From Sipunculus nudus (taxonomy: Eukaryota > Annelida > Sipuncula > Golfingiida > Sipunculidae): DNA of 64,000 bases. The notes under the pieces are model-generated. The model was not told the origin of the DNA, made no database searches, and worked only from the letters and a program-made list of their open reading frames with translations. The stretch lies in NCBI GenBank assembly GCA_026874595.1, contig CM049316.1:71577176-71641175 (forward strand), given 5' to 3'. Made by a program: the position numbers and the translations under genes. Every line of letters begins with the position of its first letter. Position 1 is the first letter of the stretch. Shown piece after piece: positions 42,688 through 55,869 of the stretch.

Positions 42688-42803
42688 CGTGTATTCATAA
42701 TATATATTTACGTGTATTCCTCGCCCGAATGTGTTGTGTTTTCTGTGCAATAAGGCAGATGGAGACTTATCGAGGAGTTTAGAAATTTTGTCACGTGGGC
42801 TGG
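41821..42803. other. AT-rich non-coding DNA with TA tracts at 42493-42509 and 42635-42677
   Basis: TTAATAATGTTAATAATG short repeats occur near 41995. No gene or structured element was recognised. Confidence 0.5.
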
Positions 42804-42882
42804 GGTTATGAATAATTCATATTCCTCTTCGTCAGTGTGTCAGAGTTATGAATTATTCATAATCCGCGACGTCAACGTGTCA
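42804..42882. repeat. Two tandem ~40-bp units, each with an ATGAATAATTCAT-type palindrome
   Basis: The units are 42804-42842 and 42843-42882. Both run GGTTATGA or GAGTTATGA, then ATTATTCATA, then a CGTCA...CGTGTCA end. The core ATGAATAATTCAT / ATGAATTATTCAT is nearly self-complementary. The role is unknown; a paired homeodomain or POU-like site is a guess. Confidence 0.55.
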
Positions 42883-45325
42883 GGCATGATCTGGCTAGAC
42901 GGTTAATTACTATATCTATAATACACAATCGACGAATGAAGACTTTTCAGTGCGTCATCCATGACGCTAACCGGTGATGGTCAAGGACGGAGGTATGATT
43001 GACCCAGCTGGACCCTGAATGTAATACAGTTAATCGGATTGCACCTTTAGTCTAGCTATATATTATTTTTTAAACAAATTAAGTTAAAATAGAAACAAAT
43101 AATTTGAGTATGGAATATTGATGTCACCGCAAGGACATCTTTTAAATTATCTTCATTCTTCTCAAGAAAGAAAGAATCATTTTGTGGTATAAGAACTACA
43201 GCAGATTTTATTTTATTGGGGATGATAATGAGTATACCAGAATGGAACGTTCTAAATTTGAATAAATAAAAGTATTTTAGGGACCAAAGATTAAAATATA
43301 TATGCAAATTGGCCGAATGATGAGAGGGGATCAAATTTCCCTTAATAGCGCTCTACATATCAATTAAATATATTCCCCAGATTCCAAAACATAAGCATGT
43401 AAAACTGTTAAAGTTGTATGATAACAAAAAAGCCTCTGTACTTGTGTTTTCGAACATTTGCAAACTTATTCCTAATAGAAGTGGAGGTTATATGGTGTAT
43501 ACACTCTGCACCCAAGCATTATCTCCAGATATGGCATGCGTTACTTGGCCTGCGGGGCCTCCAGGGTCACCGGGAACGGCTTGGACATTCGGCTTACGTC
43601 ACCACTTAAACATATACTGTGGTTGGCTTCATTTTCGCGAGGCTGAATTTTCCTAATATTTAATTTTTATGGGTTTCGCACGGGTTTCACTACAAACTTA
43701 TTCTAGGTGTAAAAAAAGTACAAAATGTTTTCATAAATATGATTATTATCCGATCCTTGGCCTGTAGCATACATTATAGCAGGGCCCTAAATTAAATATT
43801 GTGTAAATATTAAGAAATGAATTACATGCTTAATTGTATGGTATAATCATATTTATTTGCCATATATAACCTGCAACCGATAACATATCTAATGTTTTGT
43901 ACTTCACCAATAGTATTTCTGATAACTGCAATGTTGGTATCAAATTACAATGTCAAAAGGGATTAACGAAATGCCTAAAACGCCAGGTGGCAGCATCAGA
44001 GTTTCCGACCAAGATGCACCTGTGCCGAGTAGAGTATCCGACCTCTGGCGGAAGCGTGACTTCGTGTTTCGTCCAAAGATCGGTTCTTGATTTGGGTATA
44101 TTTCGGTGGAGGGTCGAAAATGATATAAAGCTACCGTTCATAAGTTACATTTTCTAGCTTTTGCTTGAGCAAATTTAAATAATTTAGGAATGTCAGTTTC
44201 CCGTAGAAGTTTATGCTCAACACTCATTAAGGAGAAATTATTGGGTTTGATTCATGGTACTCCTAATAGTTCATTTCTTATCCTTTTCATTAAAAAAAAA
44301 GATTCATTCCCAAAGCCCGACTGCTGTTGGTCACCATAAGTGATAGATAAATGCGCAAGAAATTTTCTACACTATAGGGAAACAAGACGCCAAAAAATTA
44401 TCAGTGATCAAGCGATACAGCTTTAACTCAATAACATTTTGTTTGGCGCCGATATAAAAAGTTATATTAGTCTTAACAAGTTCAGCGATTTTTACAAATT
44501 CCTCCCTAAGACATTCTTCTAAGTCTTCTGGATAAGATATGACAAGATATGATGATCTCCTGATAATTATCCAGGTGTGAACGCCTGAAAATATGCAGAG
44601 ATCCAATAACTATATTCACGTGTTGATTCTAGTGTTTTGGAGGAGCAGATAGTGTTGTCAATAGAGGCAAACAATAATTGGCTTTTGGACACTGTAGAAT
44701 TTTTTTGGTGATTCTGCGACTAGATCAATGGTATGGAACCAACGAAATCGTAAAATGGTGATTAGCATCGTATCCTGTCAGATTCTTCGCTTTCTGCTTT
44801 AGGTCTGAAAAGGTAGACCGCATTGCATCAGCAGAAGAAGTTTAATCTCGTCGAGCATCTACAGGTTGCTGTGGTCAAGACCTCAGCCCTGTGCGCTCCT
44901 TAAGCACGTTCTCTGAGCCAACAGACGCGATGCCACACCAAGCAAAGCTAAGAGCCGCGAGAGACCGCCACCGTACATCCCGAACCGGTGATCTTGTAGG
45001 AAAGCTACAGCATCTACAGCCGCAAAGGCAGAAGCAACCCACATTCCCTCTACCGATCCCAGCAGCGGAGACCCAGCTATGCCATTCGAGAGCCGAACCC
45101 GATCTTGTTAACGACAGTGTTTCGAGACGGAAAGCCATATTATACTTGCAGTTTCGGCCATTTAGACCGTTTTAGCAAGTTTTTTCGTCATCAGCAGACC
45201 CCATGAATTTCCCCATACAAGGGCTCAGAGAGTGCACAAGCTGTGTCCTAGTCTTGATCACAAGATTCCAAAGAAGTCTTCAGGTCATCTGAAAGCGTTG
45301 TAATACTTTAGCGCACAACATGACT
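42883..45325. other. No recognisable gene; GC-richer patches near 43520-43600 and 44870-45180
   Basis: Short open stretches exist on both strands at 44875-45175 and at 43897-44157. None shows a recognisable domain, and the two at 44.9 kb are antisense to each other. They could be exons or repeat remnants; sequence alone does not decide. Confidence 0.35.
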
Positions 45326-45850
45326 CAGTGGCGGATTCTGAATTTTTCTATACGGGGGGAACAATGTAAGTCAAAATTTAAGCACTGAGTTCATTAAGCA
45401 TCTCTATAGGAACAATATAACAAGGCCATGTGTTGAGTTGGCCATATCCTATCCTAAATAATGCAACTTCTAAAGCCTGGGGCATTAAAAGACCGATTTT
45501 GACGTGTAAAAATTGGGTCTGTCGGCCGCGCCCAAATGAGGGGAAAAAATTTAAAATTATCAATTACATCTTATCATATTAATTGTAACATAACTTATTG
45601 TAGTGAAAAAGATGCGAGGCGCGTCTGACAGTCCATTTACTAAGAGGTAACTCTACGTTTCAAGCCACAGCGGCTGATTATTGGAAATGGTTGGAAAGGG
45701 GATAAACACGATATAAAATCTCTTATTACATTGATACATGCAATACTGTTTTATCTAAAAGGGACGTACGAAATATGCAGGGCAGCACAGAATAACATGG
45801 AATGCTTTAGGAGCACGAACATCCCCGTGCCCCCTTTGGTTCCGCCTATG
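45326..45850. mobile_element. Possible non-autonomous DNA transposon with CAGTGGCGGA-type end
   Basis: The left end is CAGTGGCGGATTC followed by a G-run (ACGGGGGGAAC). The right end is a C-rich run and GGTTCCGCCTATG, the approximate reverse complement. CAGTGGCGGA ends with a following G-run are common for hAT-like non-autonomous elements in invertebrates (established pattern). The inverted repeat is short and imperfect, and the target duplication is unclear. Confidence 0.45.
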
Positions 45851-48426
45851 TGACCAACTTTCTGTTTCCAACTTCAATGTTGGTGAAATAATCCCGAGGC
45901 ACGGGACCCTGAAAGCGCGGGACCCGAAGCATTTGCTGCTTTTGACACTGTGTTAATCCGGCACTTGCCTGCATTGACAGAAATCGAAGGGATATATGGA
46001 GACATGCAACTTGAAAATGATTCTCGTTTATAACGCCAATACCGTAAAAACAAAACATACACCATTGCTATTACTTATATATGGTGCTAAATTAAAATAG
46101 ACTTTCCAAGCACTGTTTTTCCAGTCATGGTAGTTCGTCATTTCCTTTTACGACTGACAGTTAATACAAGATTCGAAACGGTAGGAAAGGGAAAGTCATT
46201 CGTCCAAGCATTCATTTCAATGAGCAAGAGCGGAAATTATTGGTCATTTCCAGAGTTAGTGTAAGGAGAGAAAAGGAATCAAAAGCGGAAGGTCAAGGGT
46301 CAACTGCCAGAAATGGCAGAATATTAAAGGTTTTGAGTATGTCTGTCGATATTCATGAGTAGCTGCGTCCACGGAGTCGATTAATAAAATAGGGTGCAAC
46401 ATTGGCACCTGTGACATTGTGTATACAATCTTCCCTGTACAACAGGTTTGCTTGACCTTCGATCCTTAGGATCAGTGTATACTAAATATAGCATATCGTG
46501 ATTGAATGGGTTATTAATTATTTGTTAATACACAAGGTATTGGCTCTACAGACATCGGCCAGTGTTACAGAGAACTCCGCATGGACGGACATGCAAGAAC
46601 GTCTGACCCTGACGAGAAATAAACAGTTCCTCTGATGCCAAAATAGCTCAGTCCTTCATCGGGCATTGATTTCTAACGAATATATGTTCTTGTTTGTTCT
46701 AATCACTAGTGCTGGGTGATTGAAATGAAAGAGTGGTTAAATTAATGTAAGTGTGAACGTAAGAATCCCGAAGCACTAAAAAAATCATTGTTTCAACATA
46801 CCAACAGTTATTACCATACAGTTTATTCAGAATAAGCCTACCTAATTGTCAGATCCTTTGATTACTCTTTATACTTGTATTTCTTAATTTGTTAATTAGC
46901 AACAGAGAAACCTGATTTGATATTTGGTTAAATTAATATTATGTAATGTGATAAAGGTCACCGTTTCTTCTCATTTCAGGGCATTTCACCCGTATATGGT
47001 AAACTATGTATCTATATAGACACTGTGTATACAGATGAACCAACACATAAATCATAGGCGGCCACCCGAGGGGAGCGGTGTCCCACCTAAGTACATATAT
47101 GATTACAATTTTTTACAGACAAAGGAATTATTATTCTTATATGGCATTCTTGATATTATTTTACATAACTAACAACTTTATTGAAACGACAAGTGAAAGG
47201 ATTGTTATTTCCCGCTATACACCATTTTCAATGCCTTCGAGGACACACCTAACACTAGCGTGAGAATTATACTTTTCCCAACATTTGGACATGCTCTTCA
47301 GCCTATATAAACAAGAACCACTTAGTATTTCTGAAATATTTTTTCCCTGTGACGCAAATAGCGTGGTGTATATCGCCCATACCTGTTTATACGCAACCAA
47401 TTATCCCGTGTTAATCCACCATTGACGCATATAGGCTATAACCAGAATAAACAATGACGACACACGTCACAGGTATTGTGATTAGACGCCATTGACTGGC
47501 TATGCAAAAAGCTATTAAAAGTAAAAAACGTCTTTTACTCCATATTGTGCGATTAAAAAAGGTTTTTTTTATCACGCCACACTCATCTTTAAATTTTCAA
47601 GCAATTTAAAGAACTGTAGCTGCGTTAAAAAGATTAAAGCATAGAATTCATCATCCATGAAAAAGCATTATTTCATAATCGTTTGAAACTGCGTGATCAT
47701 GAGTAAAGGTAATCAGGTAGAAACATCTGCATGGTCGCTCTTGTCTTTTTTCTTTATATTTTATAACAATCTGAATGTAGTAGGTCTTATTAATAGAAGT
47801 GCATGGGTAGGCTTGCGTCTGAGGATACCACAACATCATAACGGGTGGTGCCTGATAACCATACCTTTTTTTTTAATTTTGACCTTTTAGTAAAACATCT
47901 TATGAAACCACACATGGCCATATAGTAATTTAATATGCCTAGTCGGTGCCAGCTAGAGGCTTACCTGTAATAATAAACGAATGATGTATAAAAATGCCAT
48001 TCAATTTCTCTGTCACACTGTTGAAAGAATATTCTGTCGTATTAATACATTTCAATACATTAAGTGTAAGTGTACACAGAAAAATTAACCGGACATGTTC
48101 TGATAATCAGTCATATCATATAAGATGTGATCCGCAGAAACATTCATAGGTTATCTTGATTTGTGGTGATAATTGACACACATATCGTATTCATGATATA
48201 CTTCTGCACTCCGGATAGCTAGTCATTACAGAATCTGATGTCTGTCTTGATGATGTATAGAATTGGCGAGCTTAAGGAAGATTGGTCTGGAGATTGGTTC
48301 GGTTTACGTTCATACAGTACCATACTGTACAAGGCTGAAGCGAAGAATTCAGACCTCTGTTTCTTTGTTGATAATATTTACATGATGCACGGTTTATGTG
48401 TAAATGTTAGCAATCACGAAACTCCG
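45851..48426. other. AT-rich DNA, nothing recognisable
   Basis: Both strands were read and only short open stretches without recognisable domains were seen. There is a GC-rich patch near 47055-47085. Confidence 0.4.
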
Positions 48427-48887
48427 TTAAAGGGGCCCAATCGCCTACCTTTTGAGAAAAAAACAATAATGTGATTTCTGGCTTCCTCTGTGTATATATT
48501 AATGTTCTTAGTGTAATTCTGGTTATGAAAAGTTTTTATAACGGCTCCATAAAGGATGTATGAACTTGTTTACAAACGTGTTTGTAAATCAGTTTGTTGT
48601 CAAACGGGGGTAAAAACATGTAACCTAAGGTGGAAGGTTGCATATATGCGGAGGTAGAAAAGACACTTGTTGCAAAACGCCATTTGCAAAGCTCTGGCTT
48701 ATCTGACTTGCCGCCAGAAGCCCCTGTTGAATTTGTTTTGATTCTTTTGGCGGGCCCAACATAACATGAACATGTTGATATAAACGAAACAAGCAGCCTG
48801 TGTGCGGTTATATCTACAATATCCGGCCTATTTCTATAACAGCTCCATTAGTTTATAAAGGTCAGATAGGTGATCGGGCTCCTTTAA
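48427..48887. mobile_element. TTAA-flanked inverted-repeat element, 461 bp
   Basis: The left end is TTAA then AGGGGCCCAATCGCCTAC. The right end on the minus strand is TTAA then AGGAGCCCGATCACCTAT, 14 of 18 positions equal. It resembles the element at 39936 at its left end. The interior has GATGTATGAACTTGTTTAC and TTGCAAAACGCCATTTGC, which recur in diverged form near 62.1-62.3 kb. It has no coding capacity, so it is non-autonomous. Confidence 0.65.
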
Positions 48888-51037
48888 CTGGACACATGTC
48901 AACTTACGAAGCTGTCAAATTACATACCGTCTATGACTATTCCTCCTAAATCAACGCTTGCCATAGCATGATTTGTTGTATATCGCTGCCAGGGAATTGG
49001 CAAAGGGTCAGAACATTTTCGGTCAGAACATTCTTGGCATTGTGCTAACTCATAGGCAGCGATATCCAGCAAATTCTACAACTGAACGCAGTTATACACA
49101 TGCATGGTAAGGTGCATGTTTGCACTTCTGGACATCACACATTATCTATGATTTGTGACAAGCAATTTAATTATAATGGACAGTCAGTAAGTTATATGCC
49201 TATAAACTGATGTGGACGTGCGATTGGTTCATATTTGTTCTTGAAAGATAAATCTTTAACACGAGTAATCCTTGCAGTTCGAGCACCTCCCACACACTAT
49301 TTGTTAAGTACTTTCTGGAAAGGTAATACAAAAATAGAAACAATTTTAGAACTGTCAGCTATATTTATGTATTTGAAATTATCTATTTAATCTGATAGTA
49401 TCCTTAAATAAAAACAGTACACTCCTCCCAAAAACTGTTCTTAGTATAAAAAGTGCAAAATCAGCACCATGCAAGACGTAGTTGTATTAATATATCAGTG
49501 TTGAAGCAGTGACATGCTCGGGCCTCCTTCAAGAAGGTAACCATGGTAACGGGATGCTGCGGAGGCTGGTTTTGTTTGATTACATCTAGAGAGCAACAGG
49601 ACAGGTCCTTGTTTCTGGTTGCCATGCCCTATATGAAGTAGATGATCTCGACAGAGCAAGGAATTCGGCTGGTCTGTGGTGGACATCGTCACGCCCCTCG
49701 GGGAGTCTAATATAAAAAGGAGTTTCATGGCTGCCGGTCTGGGAGTAGTTATTTTTAGCATTTCAGAAGGAACTAGCTATTCTATTTATGTAACACAGAG
49801 CCCTCTACCACACAATCATTCATAATCTCCAAACGATAATTGTATGGCCACTGCCACCTGTGACGTTCCCCTCAAACACGCTCAGAAAAAGTCATCCTGG
49901 CTCCTTTCATAGGATTCTAAAAATAGTGAATACAGTGAATGCTAGCAATTCATCTTCGACGCAAGAGAACACGTATTTCCTGGAAAAAGCTTCAAACACT
50001 AAATTCAAACTGGTCTCAAAAATGCCAGGCGAATCATTTGTTTTAGTCGTGATGCAATATCAAGAATCATCCTTGTATACGTGAATTTCCAGATTTCTGG
50101 AGGACATGCAACACAGAGACGTCCAGCTGATCAGGGATTTAATTCAGTCAATATAGGTTAAAGCCTTAAAGGATTTGGACTGACACCAGGGACTTCATGT
50201 GTTCCCTGATCTGTAGGGTATACTCATTCTTGCCGGCCTTCGTTGTTTCCGTGAGGAACATACCGGTACAGCACAAAAAAAACTTAAAACACATAAAACT
50301 TTTGATAGGGTCCATGGCGCGGCGAATGACCACCAGATCCGGTCACGAACCAACAATATAGCTGCCTCACTCAGGCCATATAAATAAAAAAAATCTGTGG
50401 ACTTTTTGAAATGTAACAATCGAGATACAACATATGGAACTTGACAATATTCTCAGTAAGGAAACAAAACCGTGATTTAATTCTTGAAATGGAGGGTATG
50501 AACAACACAATTTAGTTAATTTTCAAATACACATTTTGGAATTCTTTTTACGGACCGAAGCAAGAGCAGCAATTAGCAGAACCATTAAGGACTTGTGCTA
50601 ATTGACAGAAGATAGAAGCACGAAAAACGGGATTCCGAAGAATTTCTTAATTTTCTTAGCTAATTTAACCACTGCGTCTTACTGGTACATATCTTCAACT
50701 CAAAGAGTGAGCATTTGTCAATGTATATCTGGACCATGGGGTTGACAGAACTAACGAGAAACATACTTGAATATTAATGTAGGATATGTATTAGCTCATT
50801 CCAGCATTTATCTAAAAGCGAAAAAAAATAGCTTTAAAATTGCGAGGAAGTTGCTTGAAGTTTACTCTTACAAACTGATCTAAACATGCCTTCTTTGTTC
50901 AAGTGCTGGATGGATGTTGCAAATTAAAGTGTGCGCACTGGAGCTGACATCTGGACATAAAATAGTTGACAATTTAAAAAAATAACGGGTTATGGTGGTC
51001 AATAACACCGAGTCTAAAAATTTGAACAGCGATTTAA
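48888..51037. other. No recognisable gene
   Basis: A GC-richer patch at 49495-49760 contains an 88-codon open stretch on the minus strand with no recognisable domain. It also holds a small palindrome (GGTAACCATGGTAAC near 49536). The remainder is AT-rich. Confidence 0.4.
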
Positions 51038-51717
51038 AAACAAGGGACCCATGGGTCACGGCGCTCAGCTGAAGTTTGAAATTTTTGCAAATGCATAATA
51101 TTCTACTGTTTTTCAATTAATAAGCATATGAGGAGCTAAGAGGAAAGGGGCCCTCCTATCTGGTTATAGTAAAGTTCTAAATATATGATTGCAAAACTTA
51201 TACTCTGGTAAGACTGTAATGAAGAAAAACAGTAAAGTTTGAGATACTGTGATGCATATGAAAAATTTACAGATGGACAGGCTAGTGGACAGAATGGACT
51301 AATACCTTATTTCACTTTCAAGGGAATAATGCATTTAAGTTTAAGTTTATATTAAAGCCTATTTTTTTAGCATATCCACTTTTTCCATTAAGTTTTTTTA
51401 TAAGATTCATTTTTTTTATTTACAAATTTAATAAATTTGTAATATAAAAATCTGAAAATATAAGTTAAAATATCAGAATTCTAAGTTGCAATCATTATTT
51501 ATCCAGAGTGTAGCTCATATCGGGTCATATTACGCATACGCATATATTTAATTATCTTTAAATTACAAATGTTTAAACTGTAAAAGAAAATAATGCAACA
51601 ACACAGCATCTTCAAAATTATTCCTTGAATCACTATTAAAAAGTTTTGTACATTGGAGTTTTCAGTACATGCTTAATTTTATTTACCGAAATAAAAGATT
51701 CAGTAAATTTGATAAAA
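51038..51717. repeat. Duplication B, member 1
   Basis: This starts AACAAGGGACCCATGGGTCAC followed by GCTCAGCTGA and ends GATTCAGTAAATTTGATAAAA. It is collinear with 52311-53004, sharing for example GGCCCTCCTA, GATACTGTGATGCATATG and GGACAGAATGGACTAATACC. It is followed at 51716 by another AACAAGGGACC...GCTCAGCTG start, so the units were arranged in tandem. Confidence 0.8.
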
Positions 51718-52310
51718 CAAGGGACCAATAGGTCACGGCGCTCAGCTGTCATATATGATAAAAAATATGATTTGGGAAAGAGGCACATGCTTGTTTTGTG
51801 TGGTAACAAATATAAGCTTTATCATGAGTTGTTGGTGTTTAGCGTATGTATGTATTTTGATAGTATCTCTGGAGATAGGGAAGAGGATTGATTTCATTTA
51901 TTTTTTTAACAAATGGAGTGCTATTGTCACGCAGATTTTGACCTGGCCATATAACTTATAAGCAGCACATAAAATAAAAGAGTTTAACTATTTATTAAAA
52001 TTTAATAACAAATGTTGTGCCAATATAATATTTATTGAAAATAATAAGAGAATCATATGATTTTTTTAAATAAAATATAACTGAACTAATTATTAAAATA
52101 ATATTATAGAATATATGCATTCATGAATACATTTTGAAAGTATTTGCACTGGTATTCAAATACTTTCATTTTTACCTGAATTCCCATTCTAATGCAAGAA
52201 ATTTTATAATGGAGTACATATTCATATTCATATACATTTGCAATGTATTTGCACCATGTCTGGTATTTATTCAGTTTTAGCCAAACAATGATGTTGAGAA
52301 TCCAGAATAT
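51718..52310. repeat. Partial AACAAGGGACC repeat and spacer
   Basis: This opens with the same AACAAGGGACC...CACGGCGCTCAGCTG head as duplication B, then diverges into AT-rich sequence. No gene was recognised. Confidence 0.55.
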
Positions 52311-53004
52311 AAACAGAGGACCCATGGGTCAAGACAAAAGTTTGAAATTTTTGCAAATGCAAAATATGAAAAATATTCTATTGTAATGTTTTATATTTAT
52401 ATAAGCATATGAGAAGCTAAGAGGAAAGGGCCCTCCTACTTGGTTATAGTAAAGTTCTCAATATATGATTGCAAACTAATACTCTGACAAGACTCTCATG
52501 AAGAAAAACAGTAAAAGTTTTGAGATACTGTGATGCATATGAAAAATTTACAGATGGACAGGCAAGTGACTAGTGGACAGAATGGACTAATACCTTCATT
52601 TCACTTTCAAAGGAATAATGCATTTAAGTTTATATATATGCCTATTTTTTTAGCATATCCACTTTTTTCATTAATAGTTTTTATCTGATTCATTTTTTTT
52701 ATTTACAAGTGTTATAAATTTGTAATATAAAAGTGAAAATATAAGTTAAAATATTAGAATTCTAAGTTGCAATCATTATATATCCAGATTGTAGCTCACA
52801 TTGGGTCATATTATGCATACACATATATTTTATTATTTTTAAATCAAATGTTTAAACTGAATGTAAAAGAAAATAATGCCACAACATGGCATCTACAAAA
52901 TTATTCCTTGAATTCCTATTAAAAAGTTTTGCACATTGGAGTTTTCAGGACAAGCTTAATTTTATTCACCGAAATAAAATAAAAGATTCAGTAAATTTGA
53001 TAAA
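52311..53004. repeat. Duplication B, member 2
   Basis: This is the diverged direct copy of 51038-51717 in the same orientation, with scattered small indels. Confidence 0.8.
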
Positions 53005-53041
53005 ATAAAAACATCTTTTCAAATAAAGTATACACACTGTT

Positions 53042-53578
53042 GGTTGAATGAGGGACAAACAATATCATTATGCTAATTACAATCTAAGCTATAATTAATA
53101 ACTGGAATTAATAGTCAATTTCACACCTGGTGAAGTTTTACTCTTCTGAAGTAAAGCATTACTTATCTGAAGAACATCCATACTTTCATAGCAATACATC
53201 ACTTTGTGGACACAATTAAATGTGCACTTTAATCATTGTAACCCTGGTGGTACAATCCAAAATCTAAAATATAGCATGTCCAAGAATAAAATAAAATACA
53301 GAAAATTATAACATTCATCTAGTTTATGCACCAGCTGGGGGGGGGGGGGGGGGGGGGTTGAGTGCAGGGCAGAGGAGAAGCCTGCTAGTAGTGGCCAAGC
53401 TGGGTCAAGGCAAGCTGCCTGGGGTGGGTTACATAATGCAAGTGAAGGCTGTACTACTAGGTGGGCCAGATATAAACAACACTTGACATGGTGTATGAAA
53501 ACTTGAATAAAAGCTACTCTTTTCAAACAATTTCTTTGAAATTTCAGATTTTAAAAGATTAAATCCTTATGTATATAT
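53042..53578. repeat. Duplication C, member 1, with G-tract
   Basis: This is collinear with 56678-57211: GGTTGAATGAGGGACAAAC, GGAATTAATAGTCAATTTCACACC, a long G-run (53338-53357), GTGCAGGGCAGAGG and GGTGTATGAA. The G-run suggests quadruplex potential on the plus strand. Confidence 0.8.
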
Positions 53579-53606
53579 GCTGTGAAAATTAAATCAACAG
53601 TGCTTA

Positions 53607-54210
53607 CAGGGAAAAAACGTGAACTGCCAAAGTTGGACAAAATTTAAGGTATTAATTTTTTATTTATGCTAATAACTTGAAAAATTTGCAAAATTCAGAT
53701 CTAATTTTGGGCAAACAATTGAATCTTGATTAAATAAAGTTATATTCCTGAAAAAAGTCTTCAGCTTCAGCAATTCATGTTAAGTGAGCAAATATATTTC
53801 CTGATTTTTAAAAAATTGCATTATATTTGGGCCTATAACTTCAAAATAATACCCAATACTGACCTAATTTTTGGTATGTGCACAGAAAATGTATGGAAGA
53901 ATATGAATACTAAATATGATCAAAAACAGATCAGTGGTTTTGATATTAGGCAGACTTGAAGTGAAACAATTGCTTTTTTATGGAAAACGGAGGTTTTTCC
54001 TTAATATCTCGAAGGAACGAAGTTCTAATGACCCAATTTTCGGTATGGTAGGAGATTTTGGGGACATCTAATGGTATGCAGAATTTTGGATTCGTAGGTC
54101 CAACGGTTTTAAAACGTGCCCTGTTAACGGACGGACGGCCGGCCGGACGGACGGACGACGGACAAAGGACCACGACTATAGCTCAGATGACTTACAGTCA
54201 GCTGAGCTTA
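53607..54210. repeat. Repeat D, copy 1 (GGACGG / AGCTCAGATGACTTACAGTCAGCTGAGC tail)
   Basis: The head is AAAAAACGTG; the tail is a run of GGACGG units, then CTATAGCTCAGATGACTTA and CAGTCAGCTGAGC. It has no coding potential. Related copies and fragments lie at 54209-54545, 55870-56458, 56459-56664, 58060-58290 and 58467-59074, all in the same orientation. Confidence 0.75.
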
Positions 54211-54625
54211 AAAAACGTGCCATGGTCAAACTTGGGCAAAATTTAAGGTACCAATTTTATATTTTTGCCAATATTTAAAAGAAAATTTAACAGATTTTGA
54301 TCTAATTTTTGGTATACAATTAAATTTTGATCCATTCAAGTTGTATTACTGATAAAGTCCCTACCTTTAACACTTTTGGTCTTAAGTGACCAAATATCTT
54401 TCCTGATTTTTTAACAAAGTCCATTATGTTTTAGCCCATAACTTTTTTAAATTAAATAATACTGACTTAATTTCTGGCATGTACATAGGAACTATATAGA
54501 GGAATATTTATGGTAAATATGAAGAAAACCAGATGAGTGGTTTTGATATTAGGCAGTCCTGAAGTGTGAAAATAGATTTCTAATAAAACAAGGGACCTAT
54601 GGGTCACTGTGCTCAGCTGACGTTA
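54209..54625. repeat. Repeat D, partial copy 2, ending in an AACAAGGGACC head
   Basis: It has the AAAAACGTGCCATGGTCAAA head and middle but lacks the GGACGG tail. It runs into AACAAGGGACCTATGGGTCAC and GCTCAGCTGA at about 54585-54625. Confidence 0.6.
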
Positions 54626-55430
54626 ACCTTGAAGGTAAAAATCTAAAATAATATCTAATGGAGATAAAGTGTAAGAGGAAGAGGTAATAAAGGCCATGGT
54701 TGGTTTATATGATTGGTTTGTATTGATGAGCAAGAAATTGTTGCAAAAAATATTTTGTGACCTGACCATGTGTTTCCTAATGTTGAAACTAAAGCATGTG
54801 AGCAGTTTGTGAACAAATGATCTGTACTATTACCATGATCATTAGTTGGTTTTTCGATTAACTGTTGACATTTCAGTAGTTTACACATTTGTTCAATTGC
54901 ATCTATTTTTTTGTATAATATATATTATTCAATATATATGTATTTTTTTTATGAAATGTATACAGTTGAAATATAGCTAATTAACAACATAAAACAGGGC
55001 AAACAAAGCCTGATCTCAAATTCTGCTGAGGCAGGAAAATAATGAACAAATGTTTGTATTAAATCCTGATTTTTTTATCACATCAATTATTTTCCAATTT
55101 AAGTTTATATTTCTATACATTTCCAATTTAACATATATATCTGAATATAAAAGTTGATTCATAATTCTCAATTGCATCATCATAAATCTCAATCTTGTCA
55201 GATAACACCACATCATGCATACAAATGATTATTTATTTTTTACCACAAAAATATATCTTTTAAATCTGCAAAACAATAAATATCTAAAAATAATACTTGA
55301 TTTAGATTTCACAATTTTTAATTGTGTCTTTATTTATCCATAATGTGCTTCATATTTTATAATAATTTAAGCATACTGATGGGTTCATTTATATTTGTTA
55401 AAATCATTTAAAAGAAAATTGATTTCTTTA
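54626..55430. other. AT-rich DNA, nothing recognisable
   Basis: No domain, RNA gene or transposon end was seen. Confidence 0.4.
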
Positions 55431-55869
55431 AAAATGCTACATTACACAACATTGCATCTTCTGGATTACACCTTGAATTATTTTTTCAAGGAAAGTTTTT
55501 GCATATCGGAGTGGAAACAGCATTACAATTAAAGAGATACAGTGAAAACAATAACAATTACTGCATAACACAGGGTGGGTTGGGTTTGCCGGGGGGGGGG
55601 GGGGGGTGATTGGGGTGGTGATATGAGAATAACTGTACACCTGTCACAGCAGGGGATCTCCCCCAGTGACTGTAACAAATCAGAATTCCTGGCATAGCTG
55701 ACTTCCAGTGACCTGGAGTGGGACCCTGCATCTGTAATCAAAGCAAGTGACTACAGAAAAAAAATCAATTACTAGCTTAATTTTCAAGCTTTTATTTTCA
55801 AATTTCAGATTTAGACAAACTAAATAATTATGTTTACATGCTCTGAAAATTAAATCAATGGAGCTTACA
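55431..55869. repeat. Diverged module with G-tract, related to 52.9-53.6 kb
   Basis: GCATCTTCTGGATTACACCTTGAATTA recalls 52880-52920. A pure G-run lies at 55590-55606, followed at a distance by repeat D. The module order (AT-rich, G-run, repeat D) is the same as at 53.0-54.2 kb. Confidence 0.5.

Noticed and set aside
43530-43600. Short collagen-like Gly-X-Y stretch (GPPGSPGTA)
   Set aside because: Only three triplets with no flanking exon structure; chance in a GC-richer patch is more likely.
44875-45175. Pair of overlapping open frames on opposite strands
   Set aside because: No domain, no splice context I could support, and both strands are equally open; left as unassigned.
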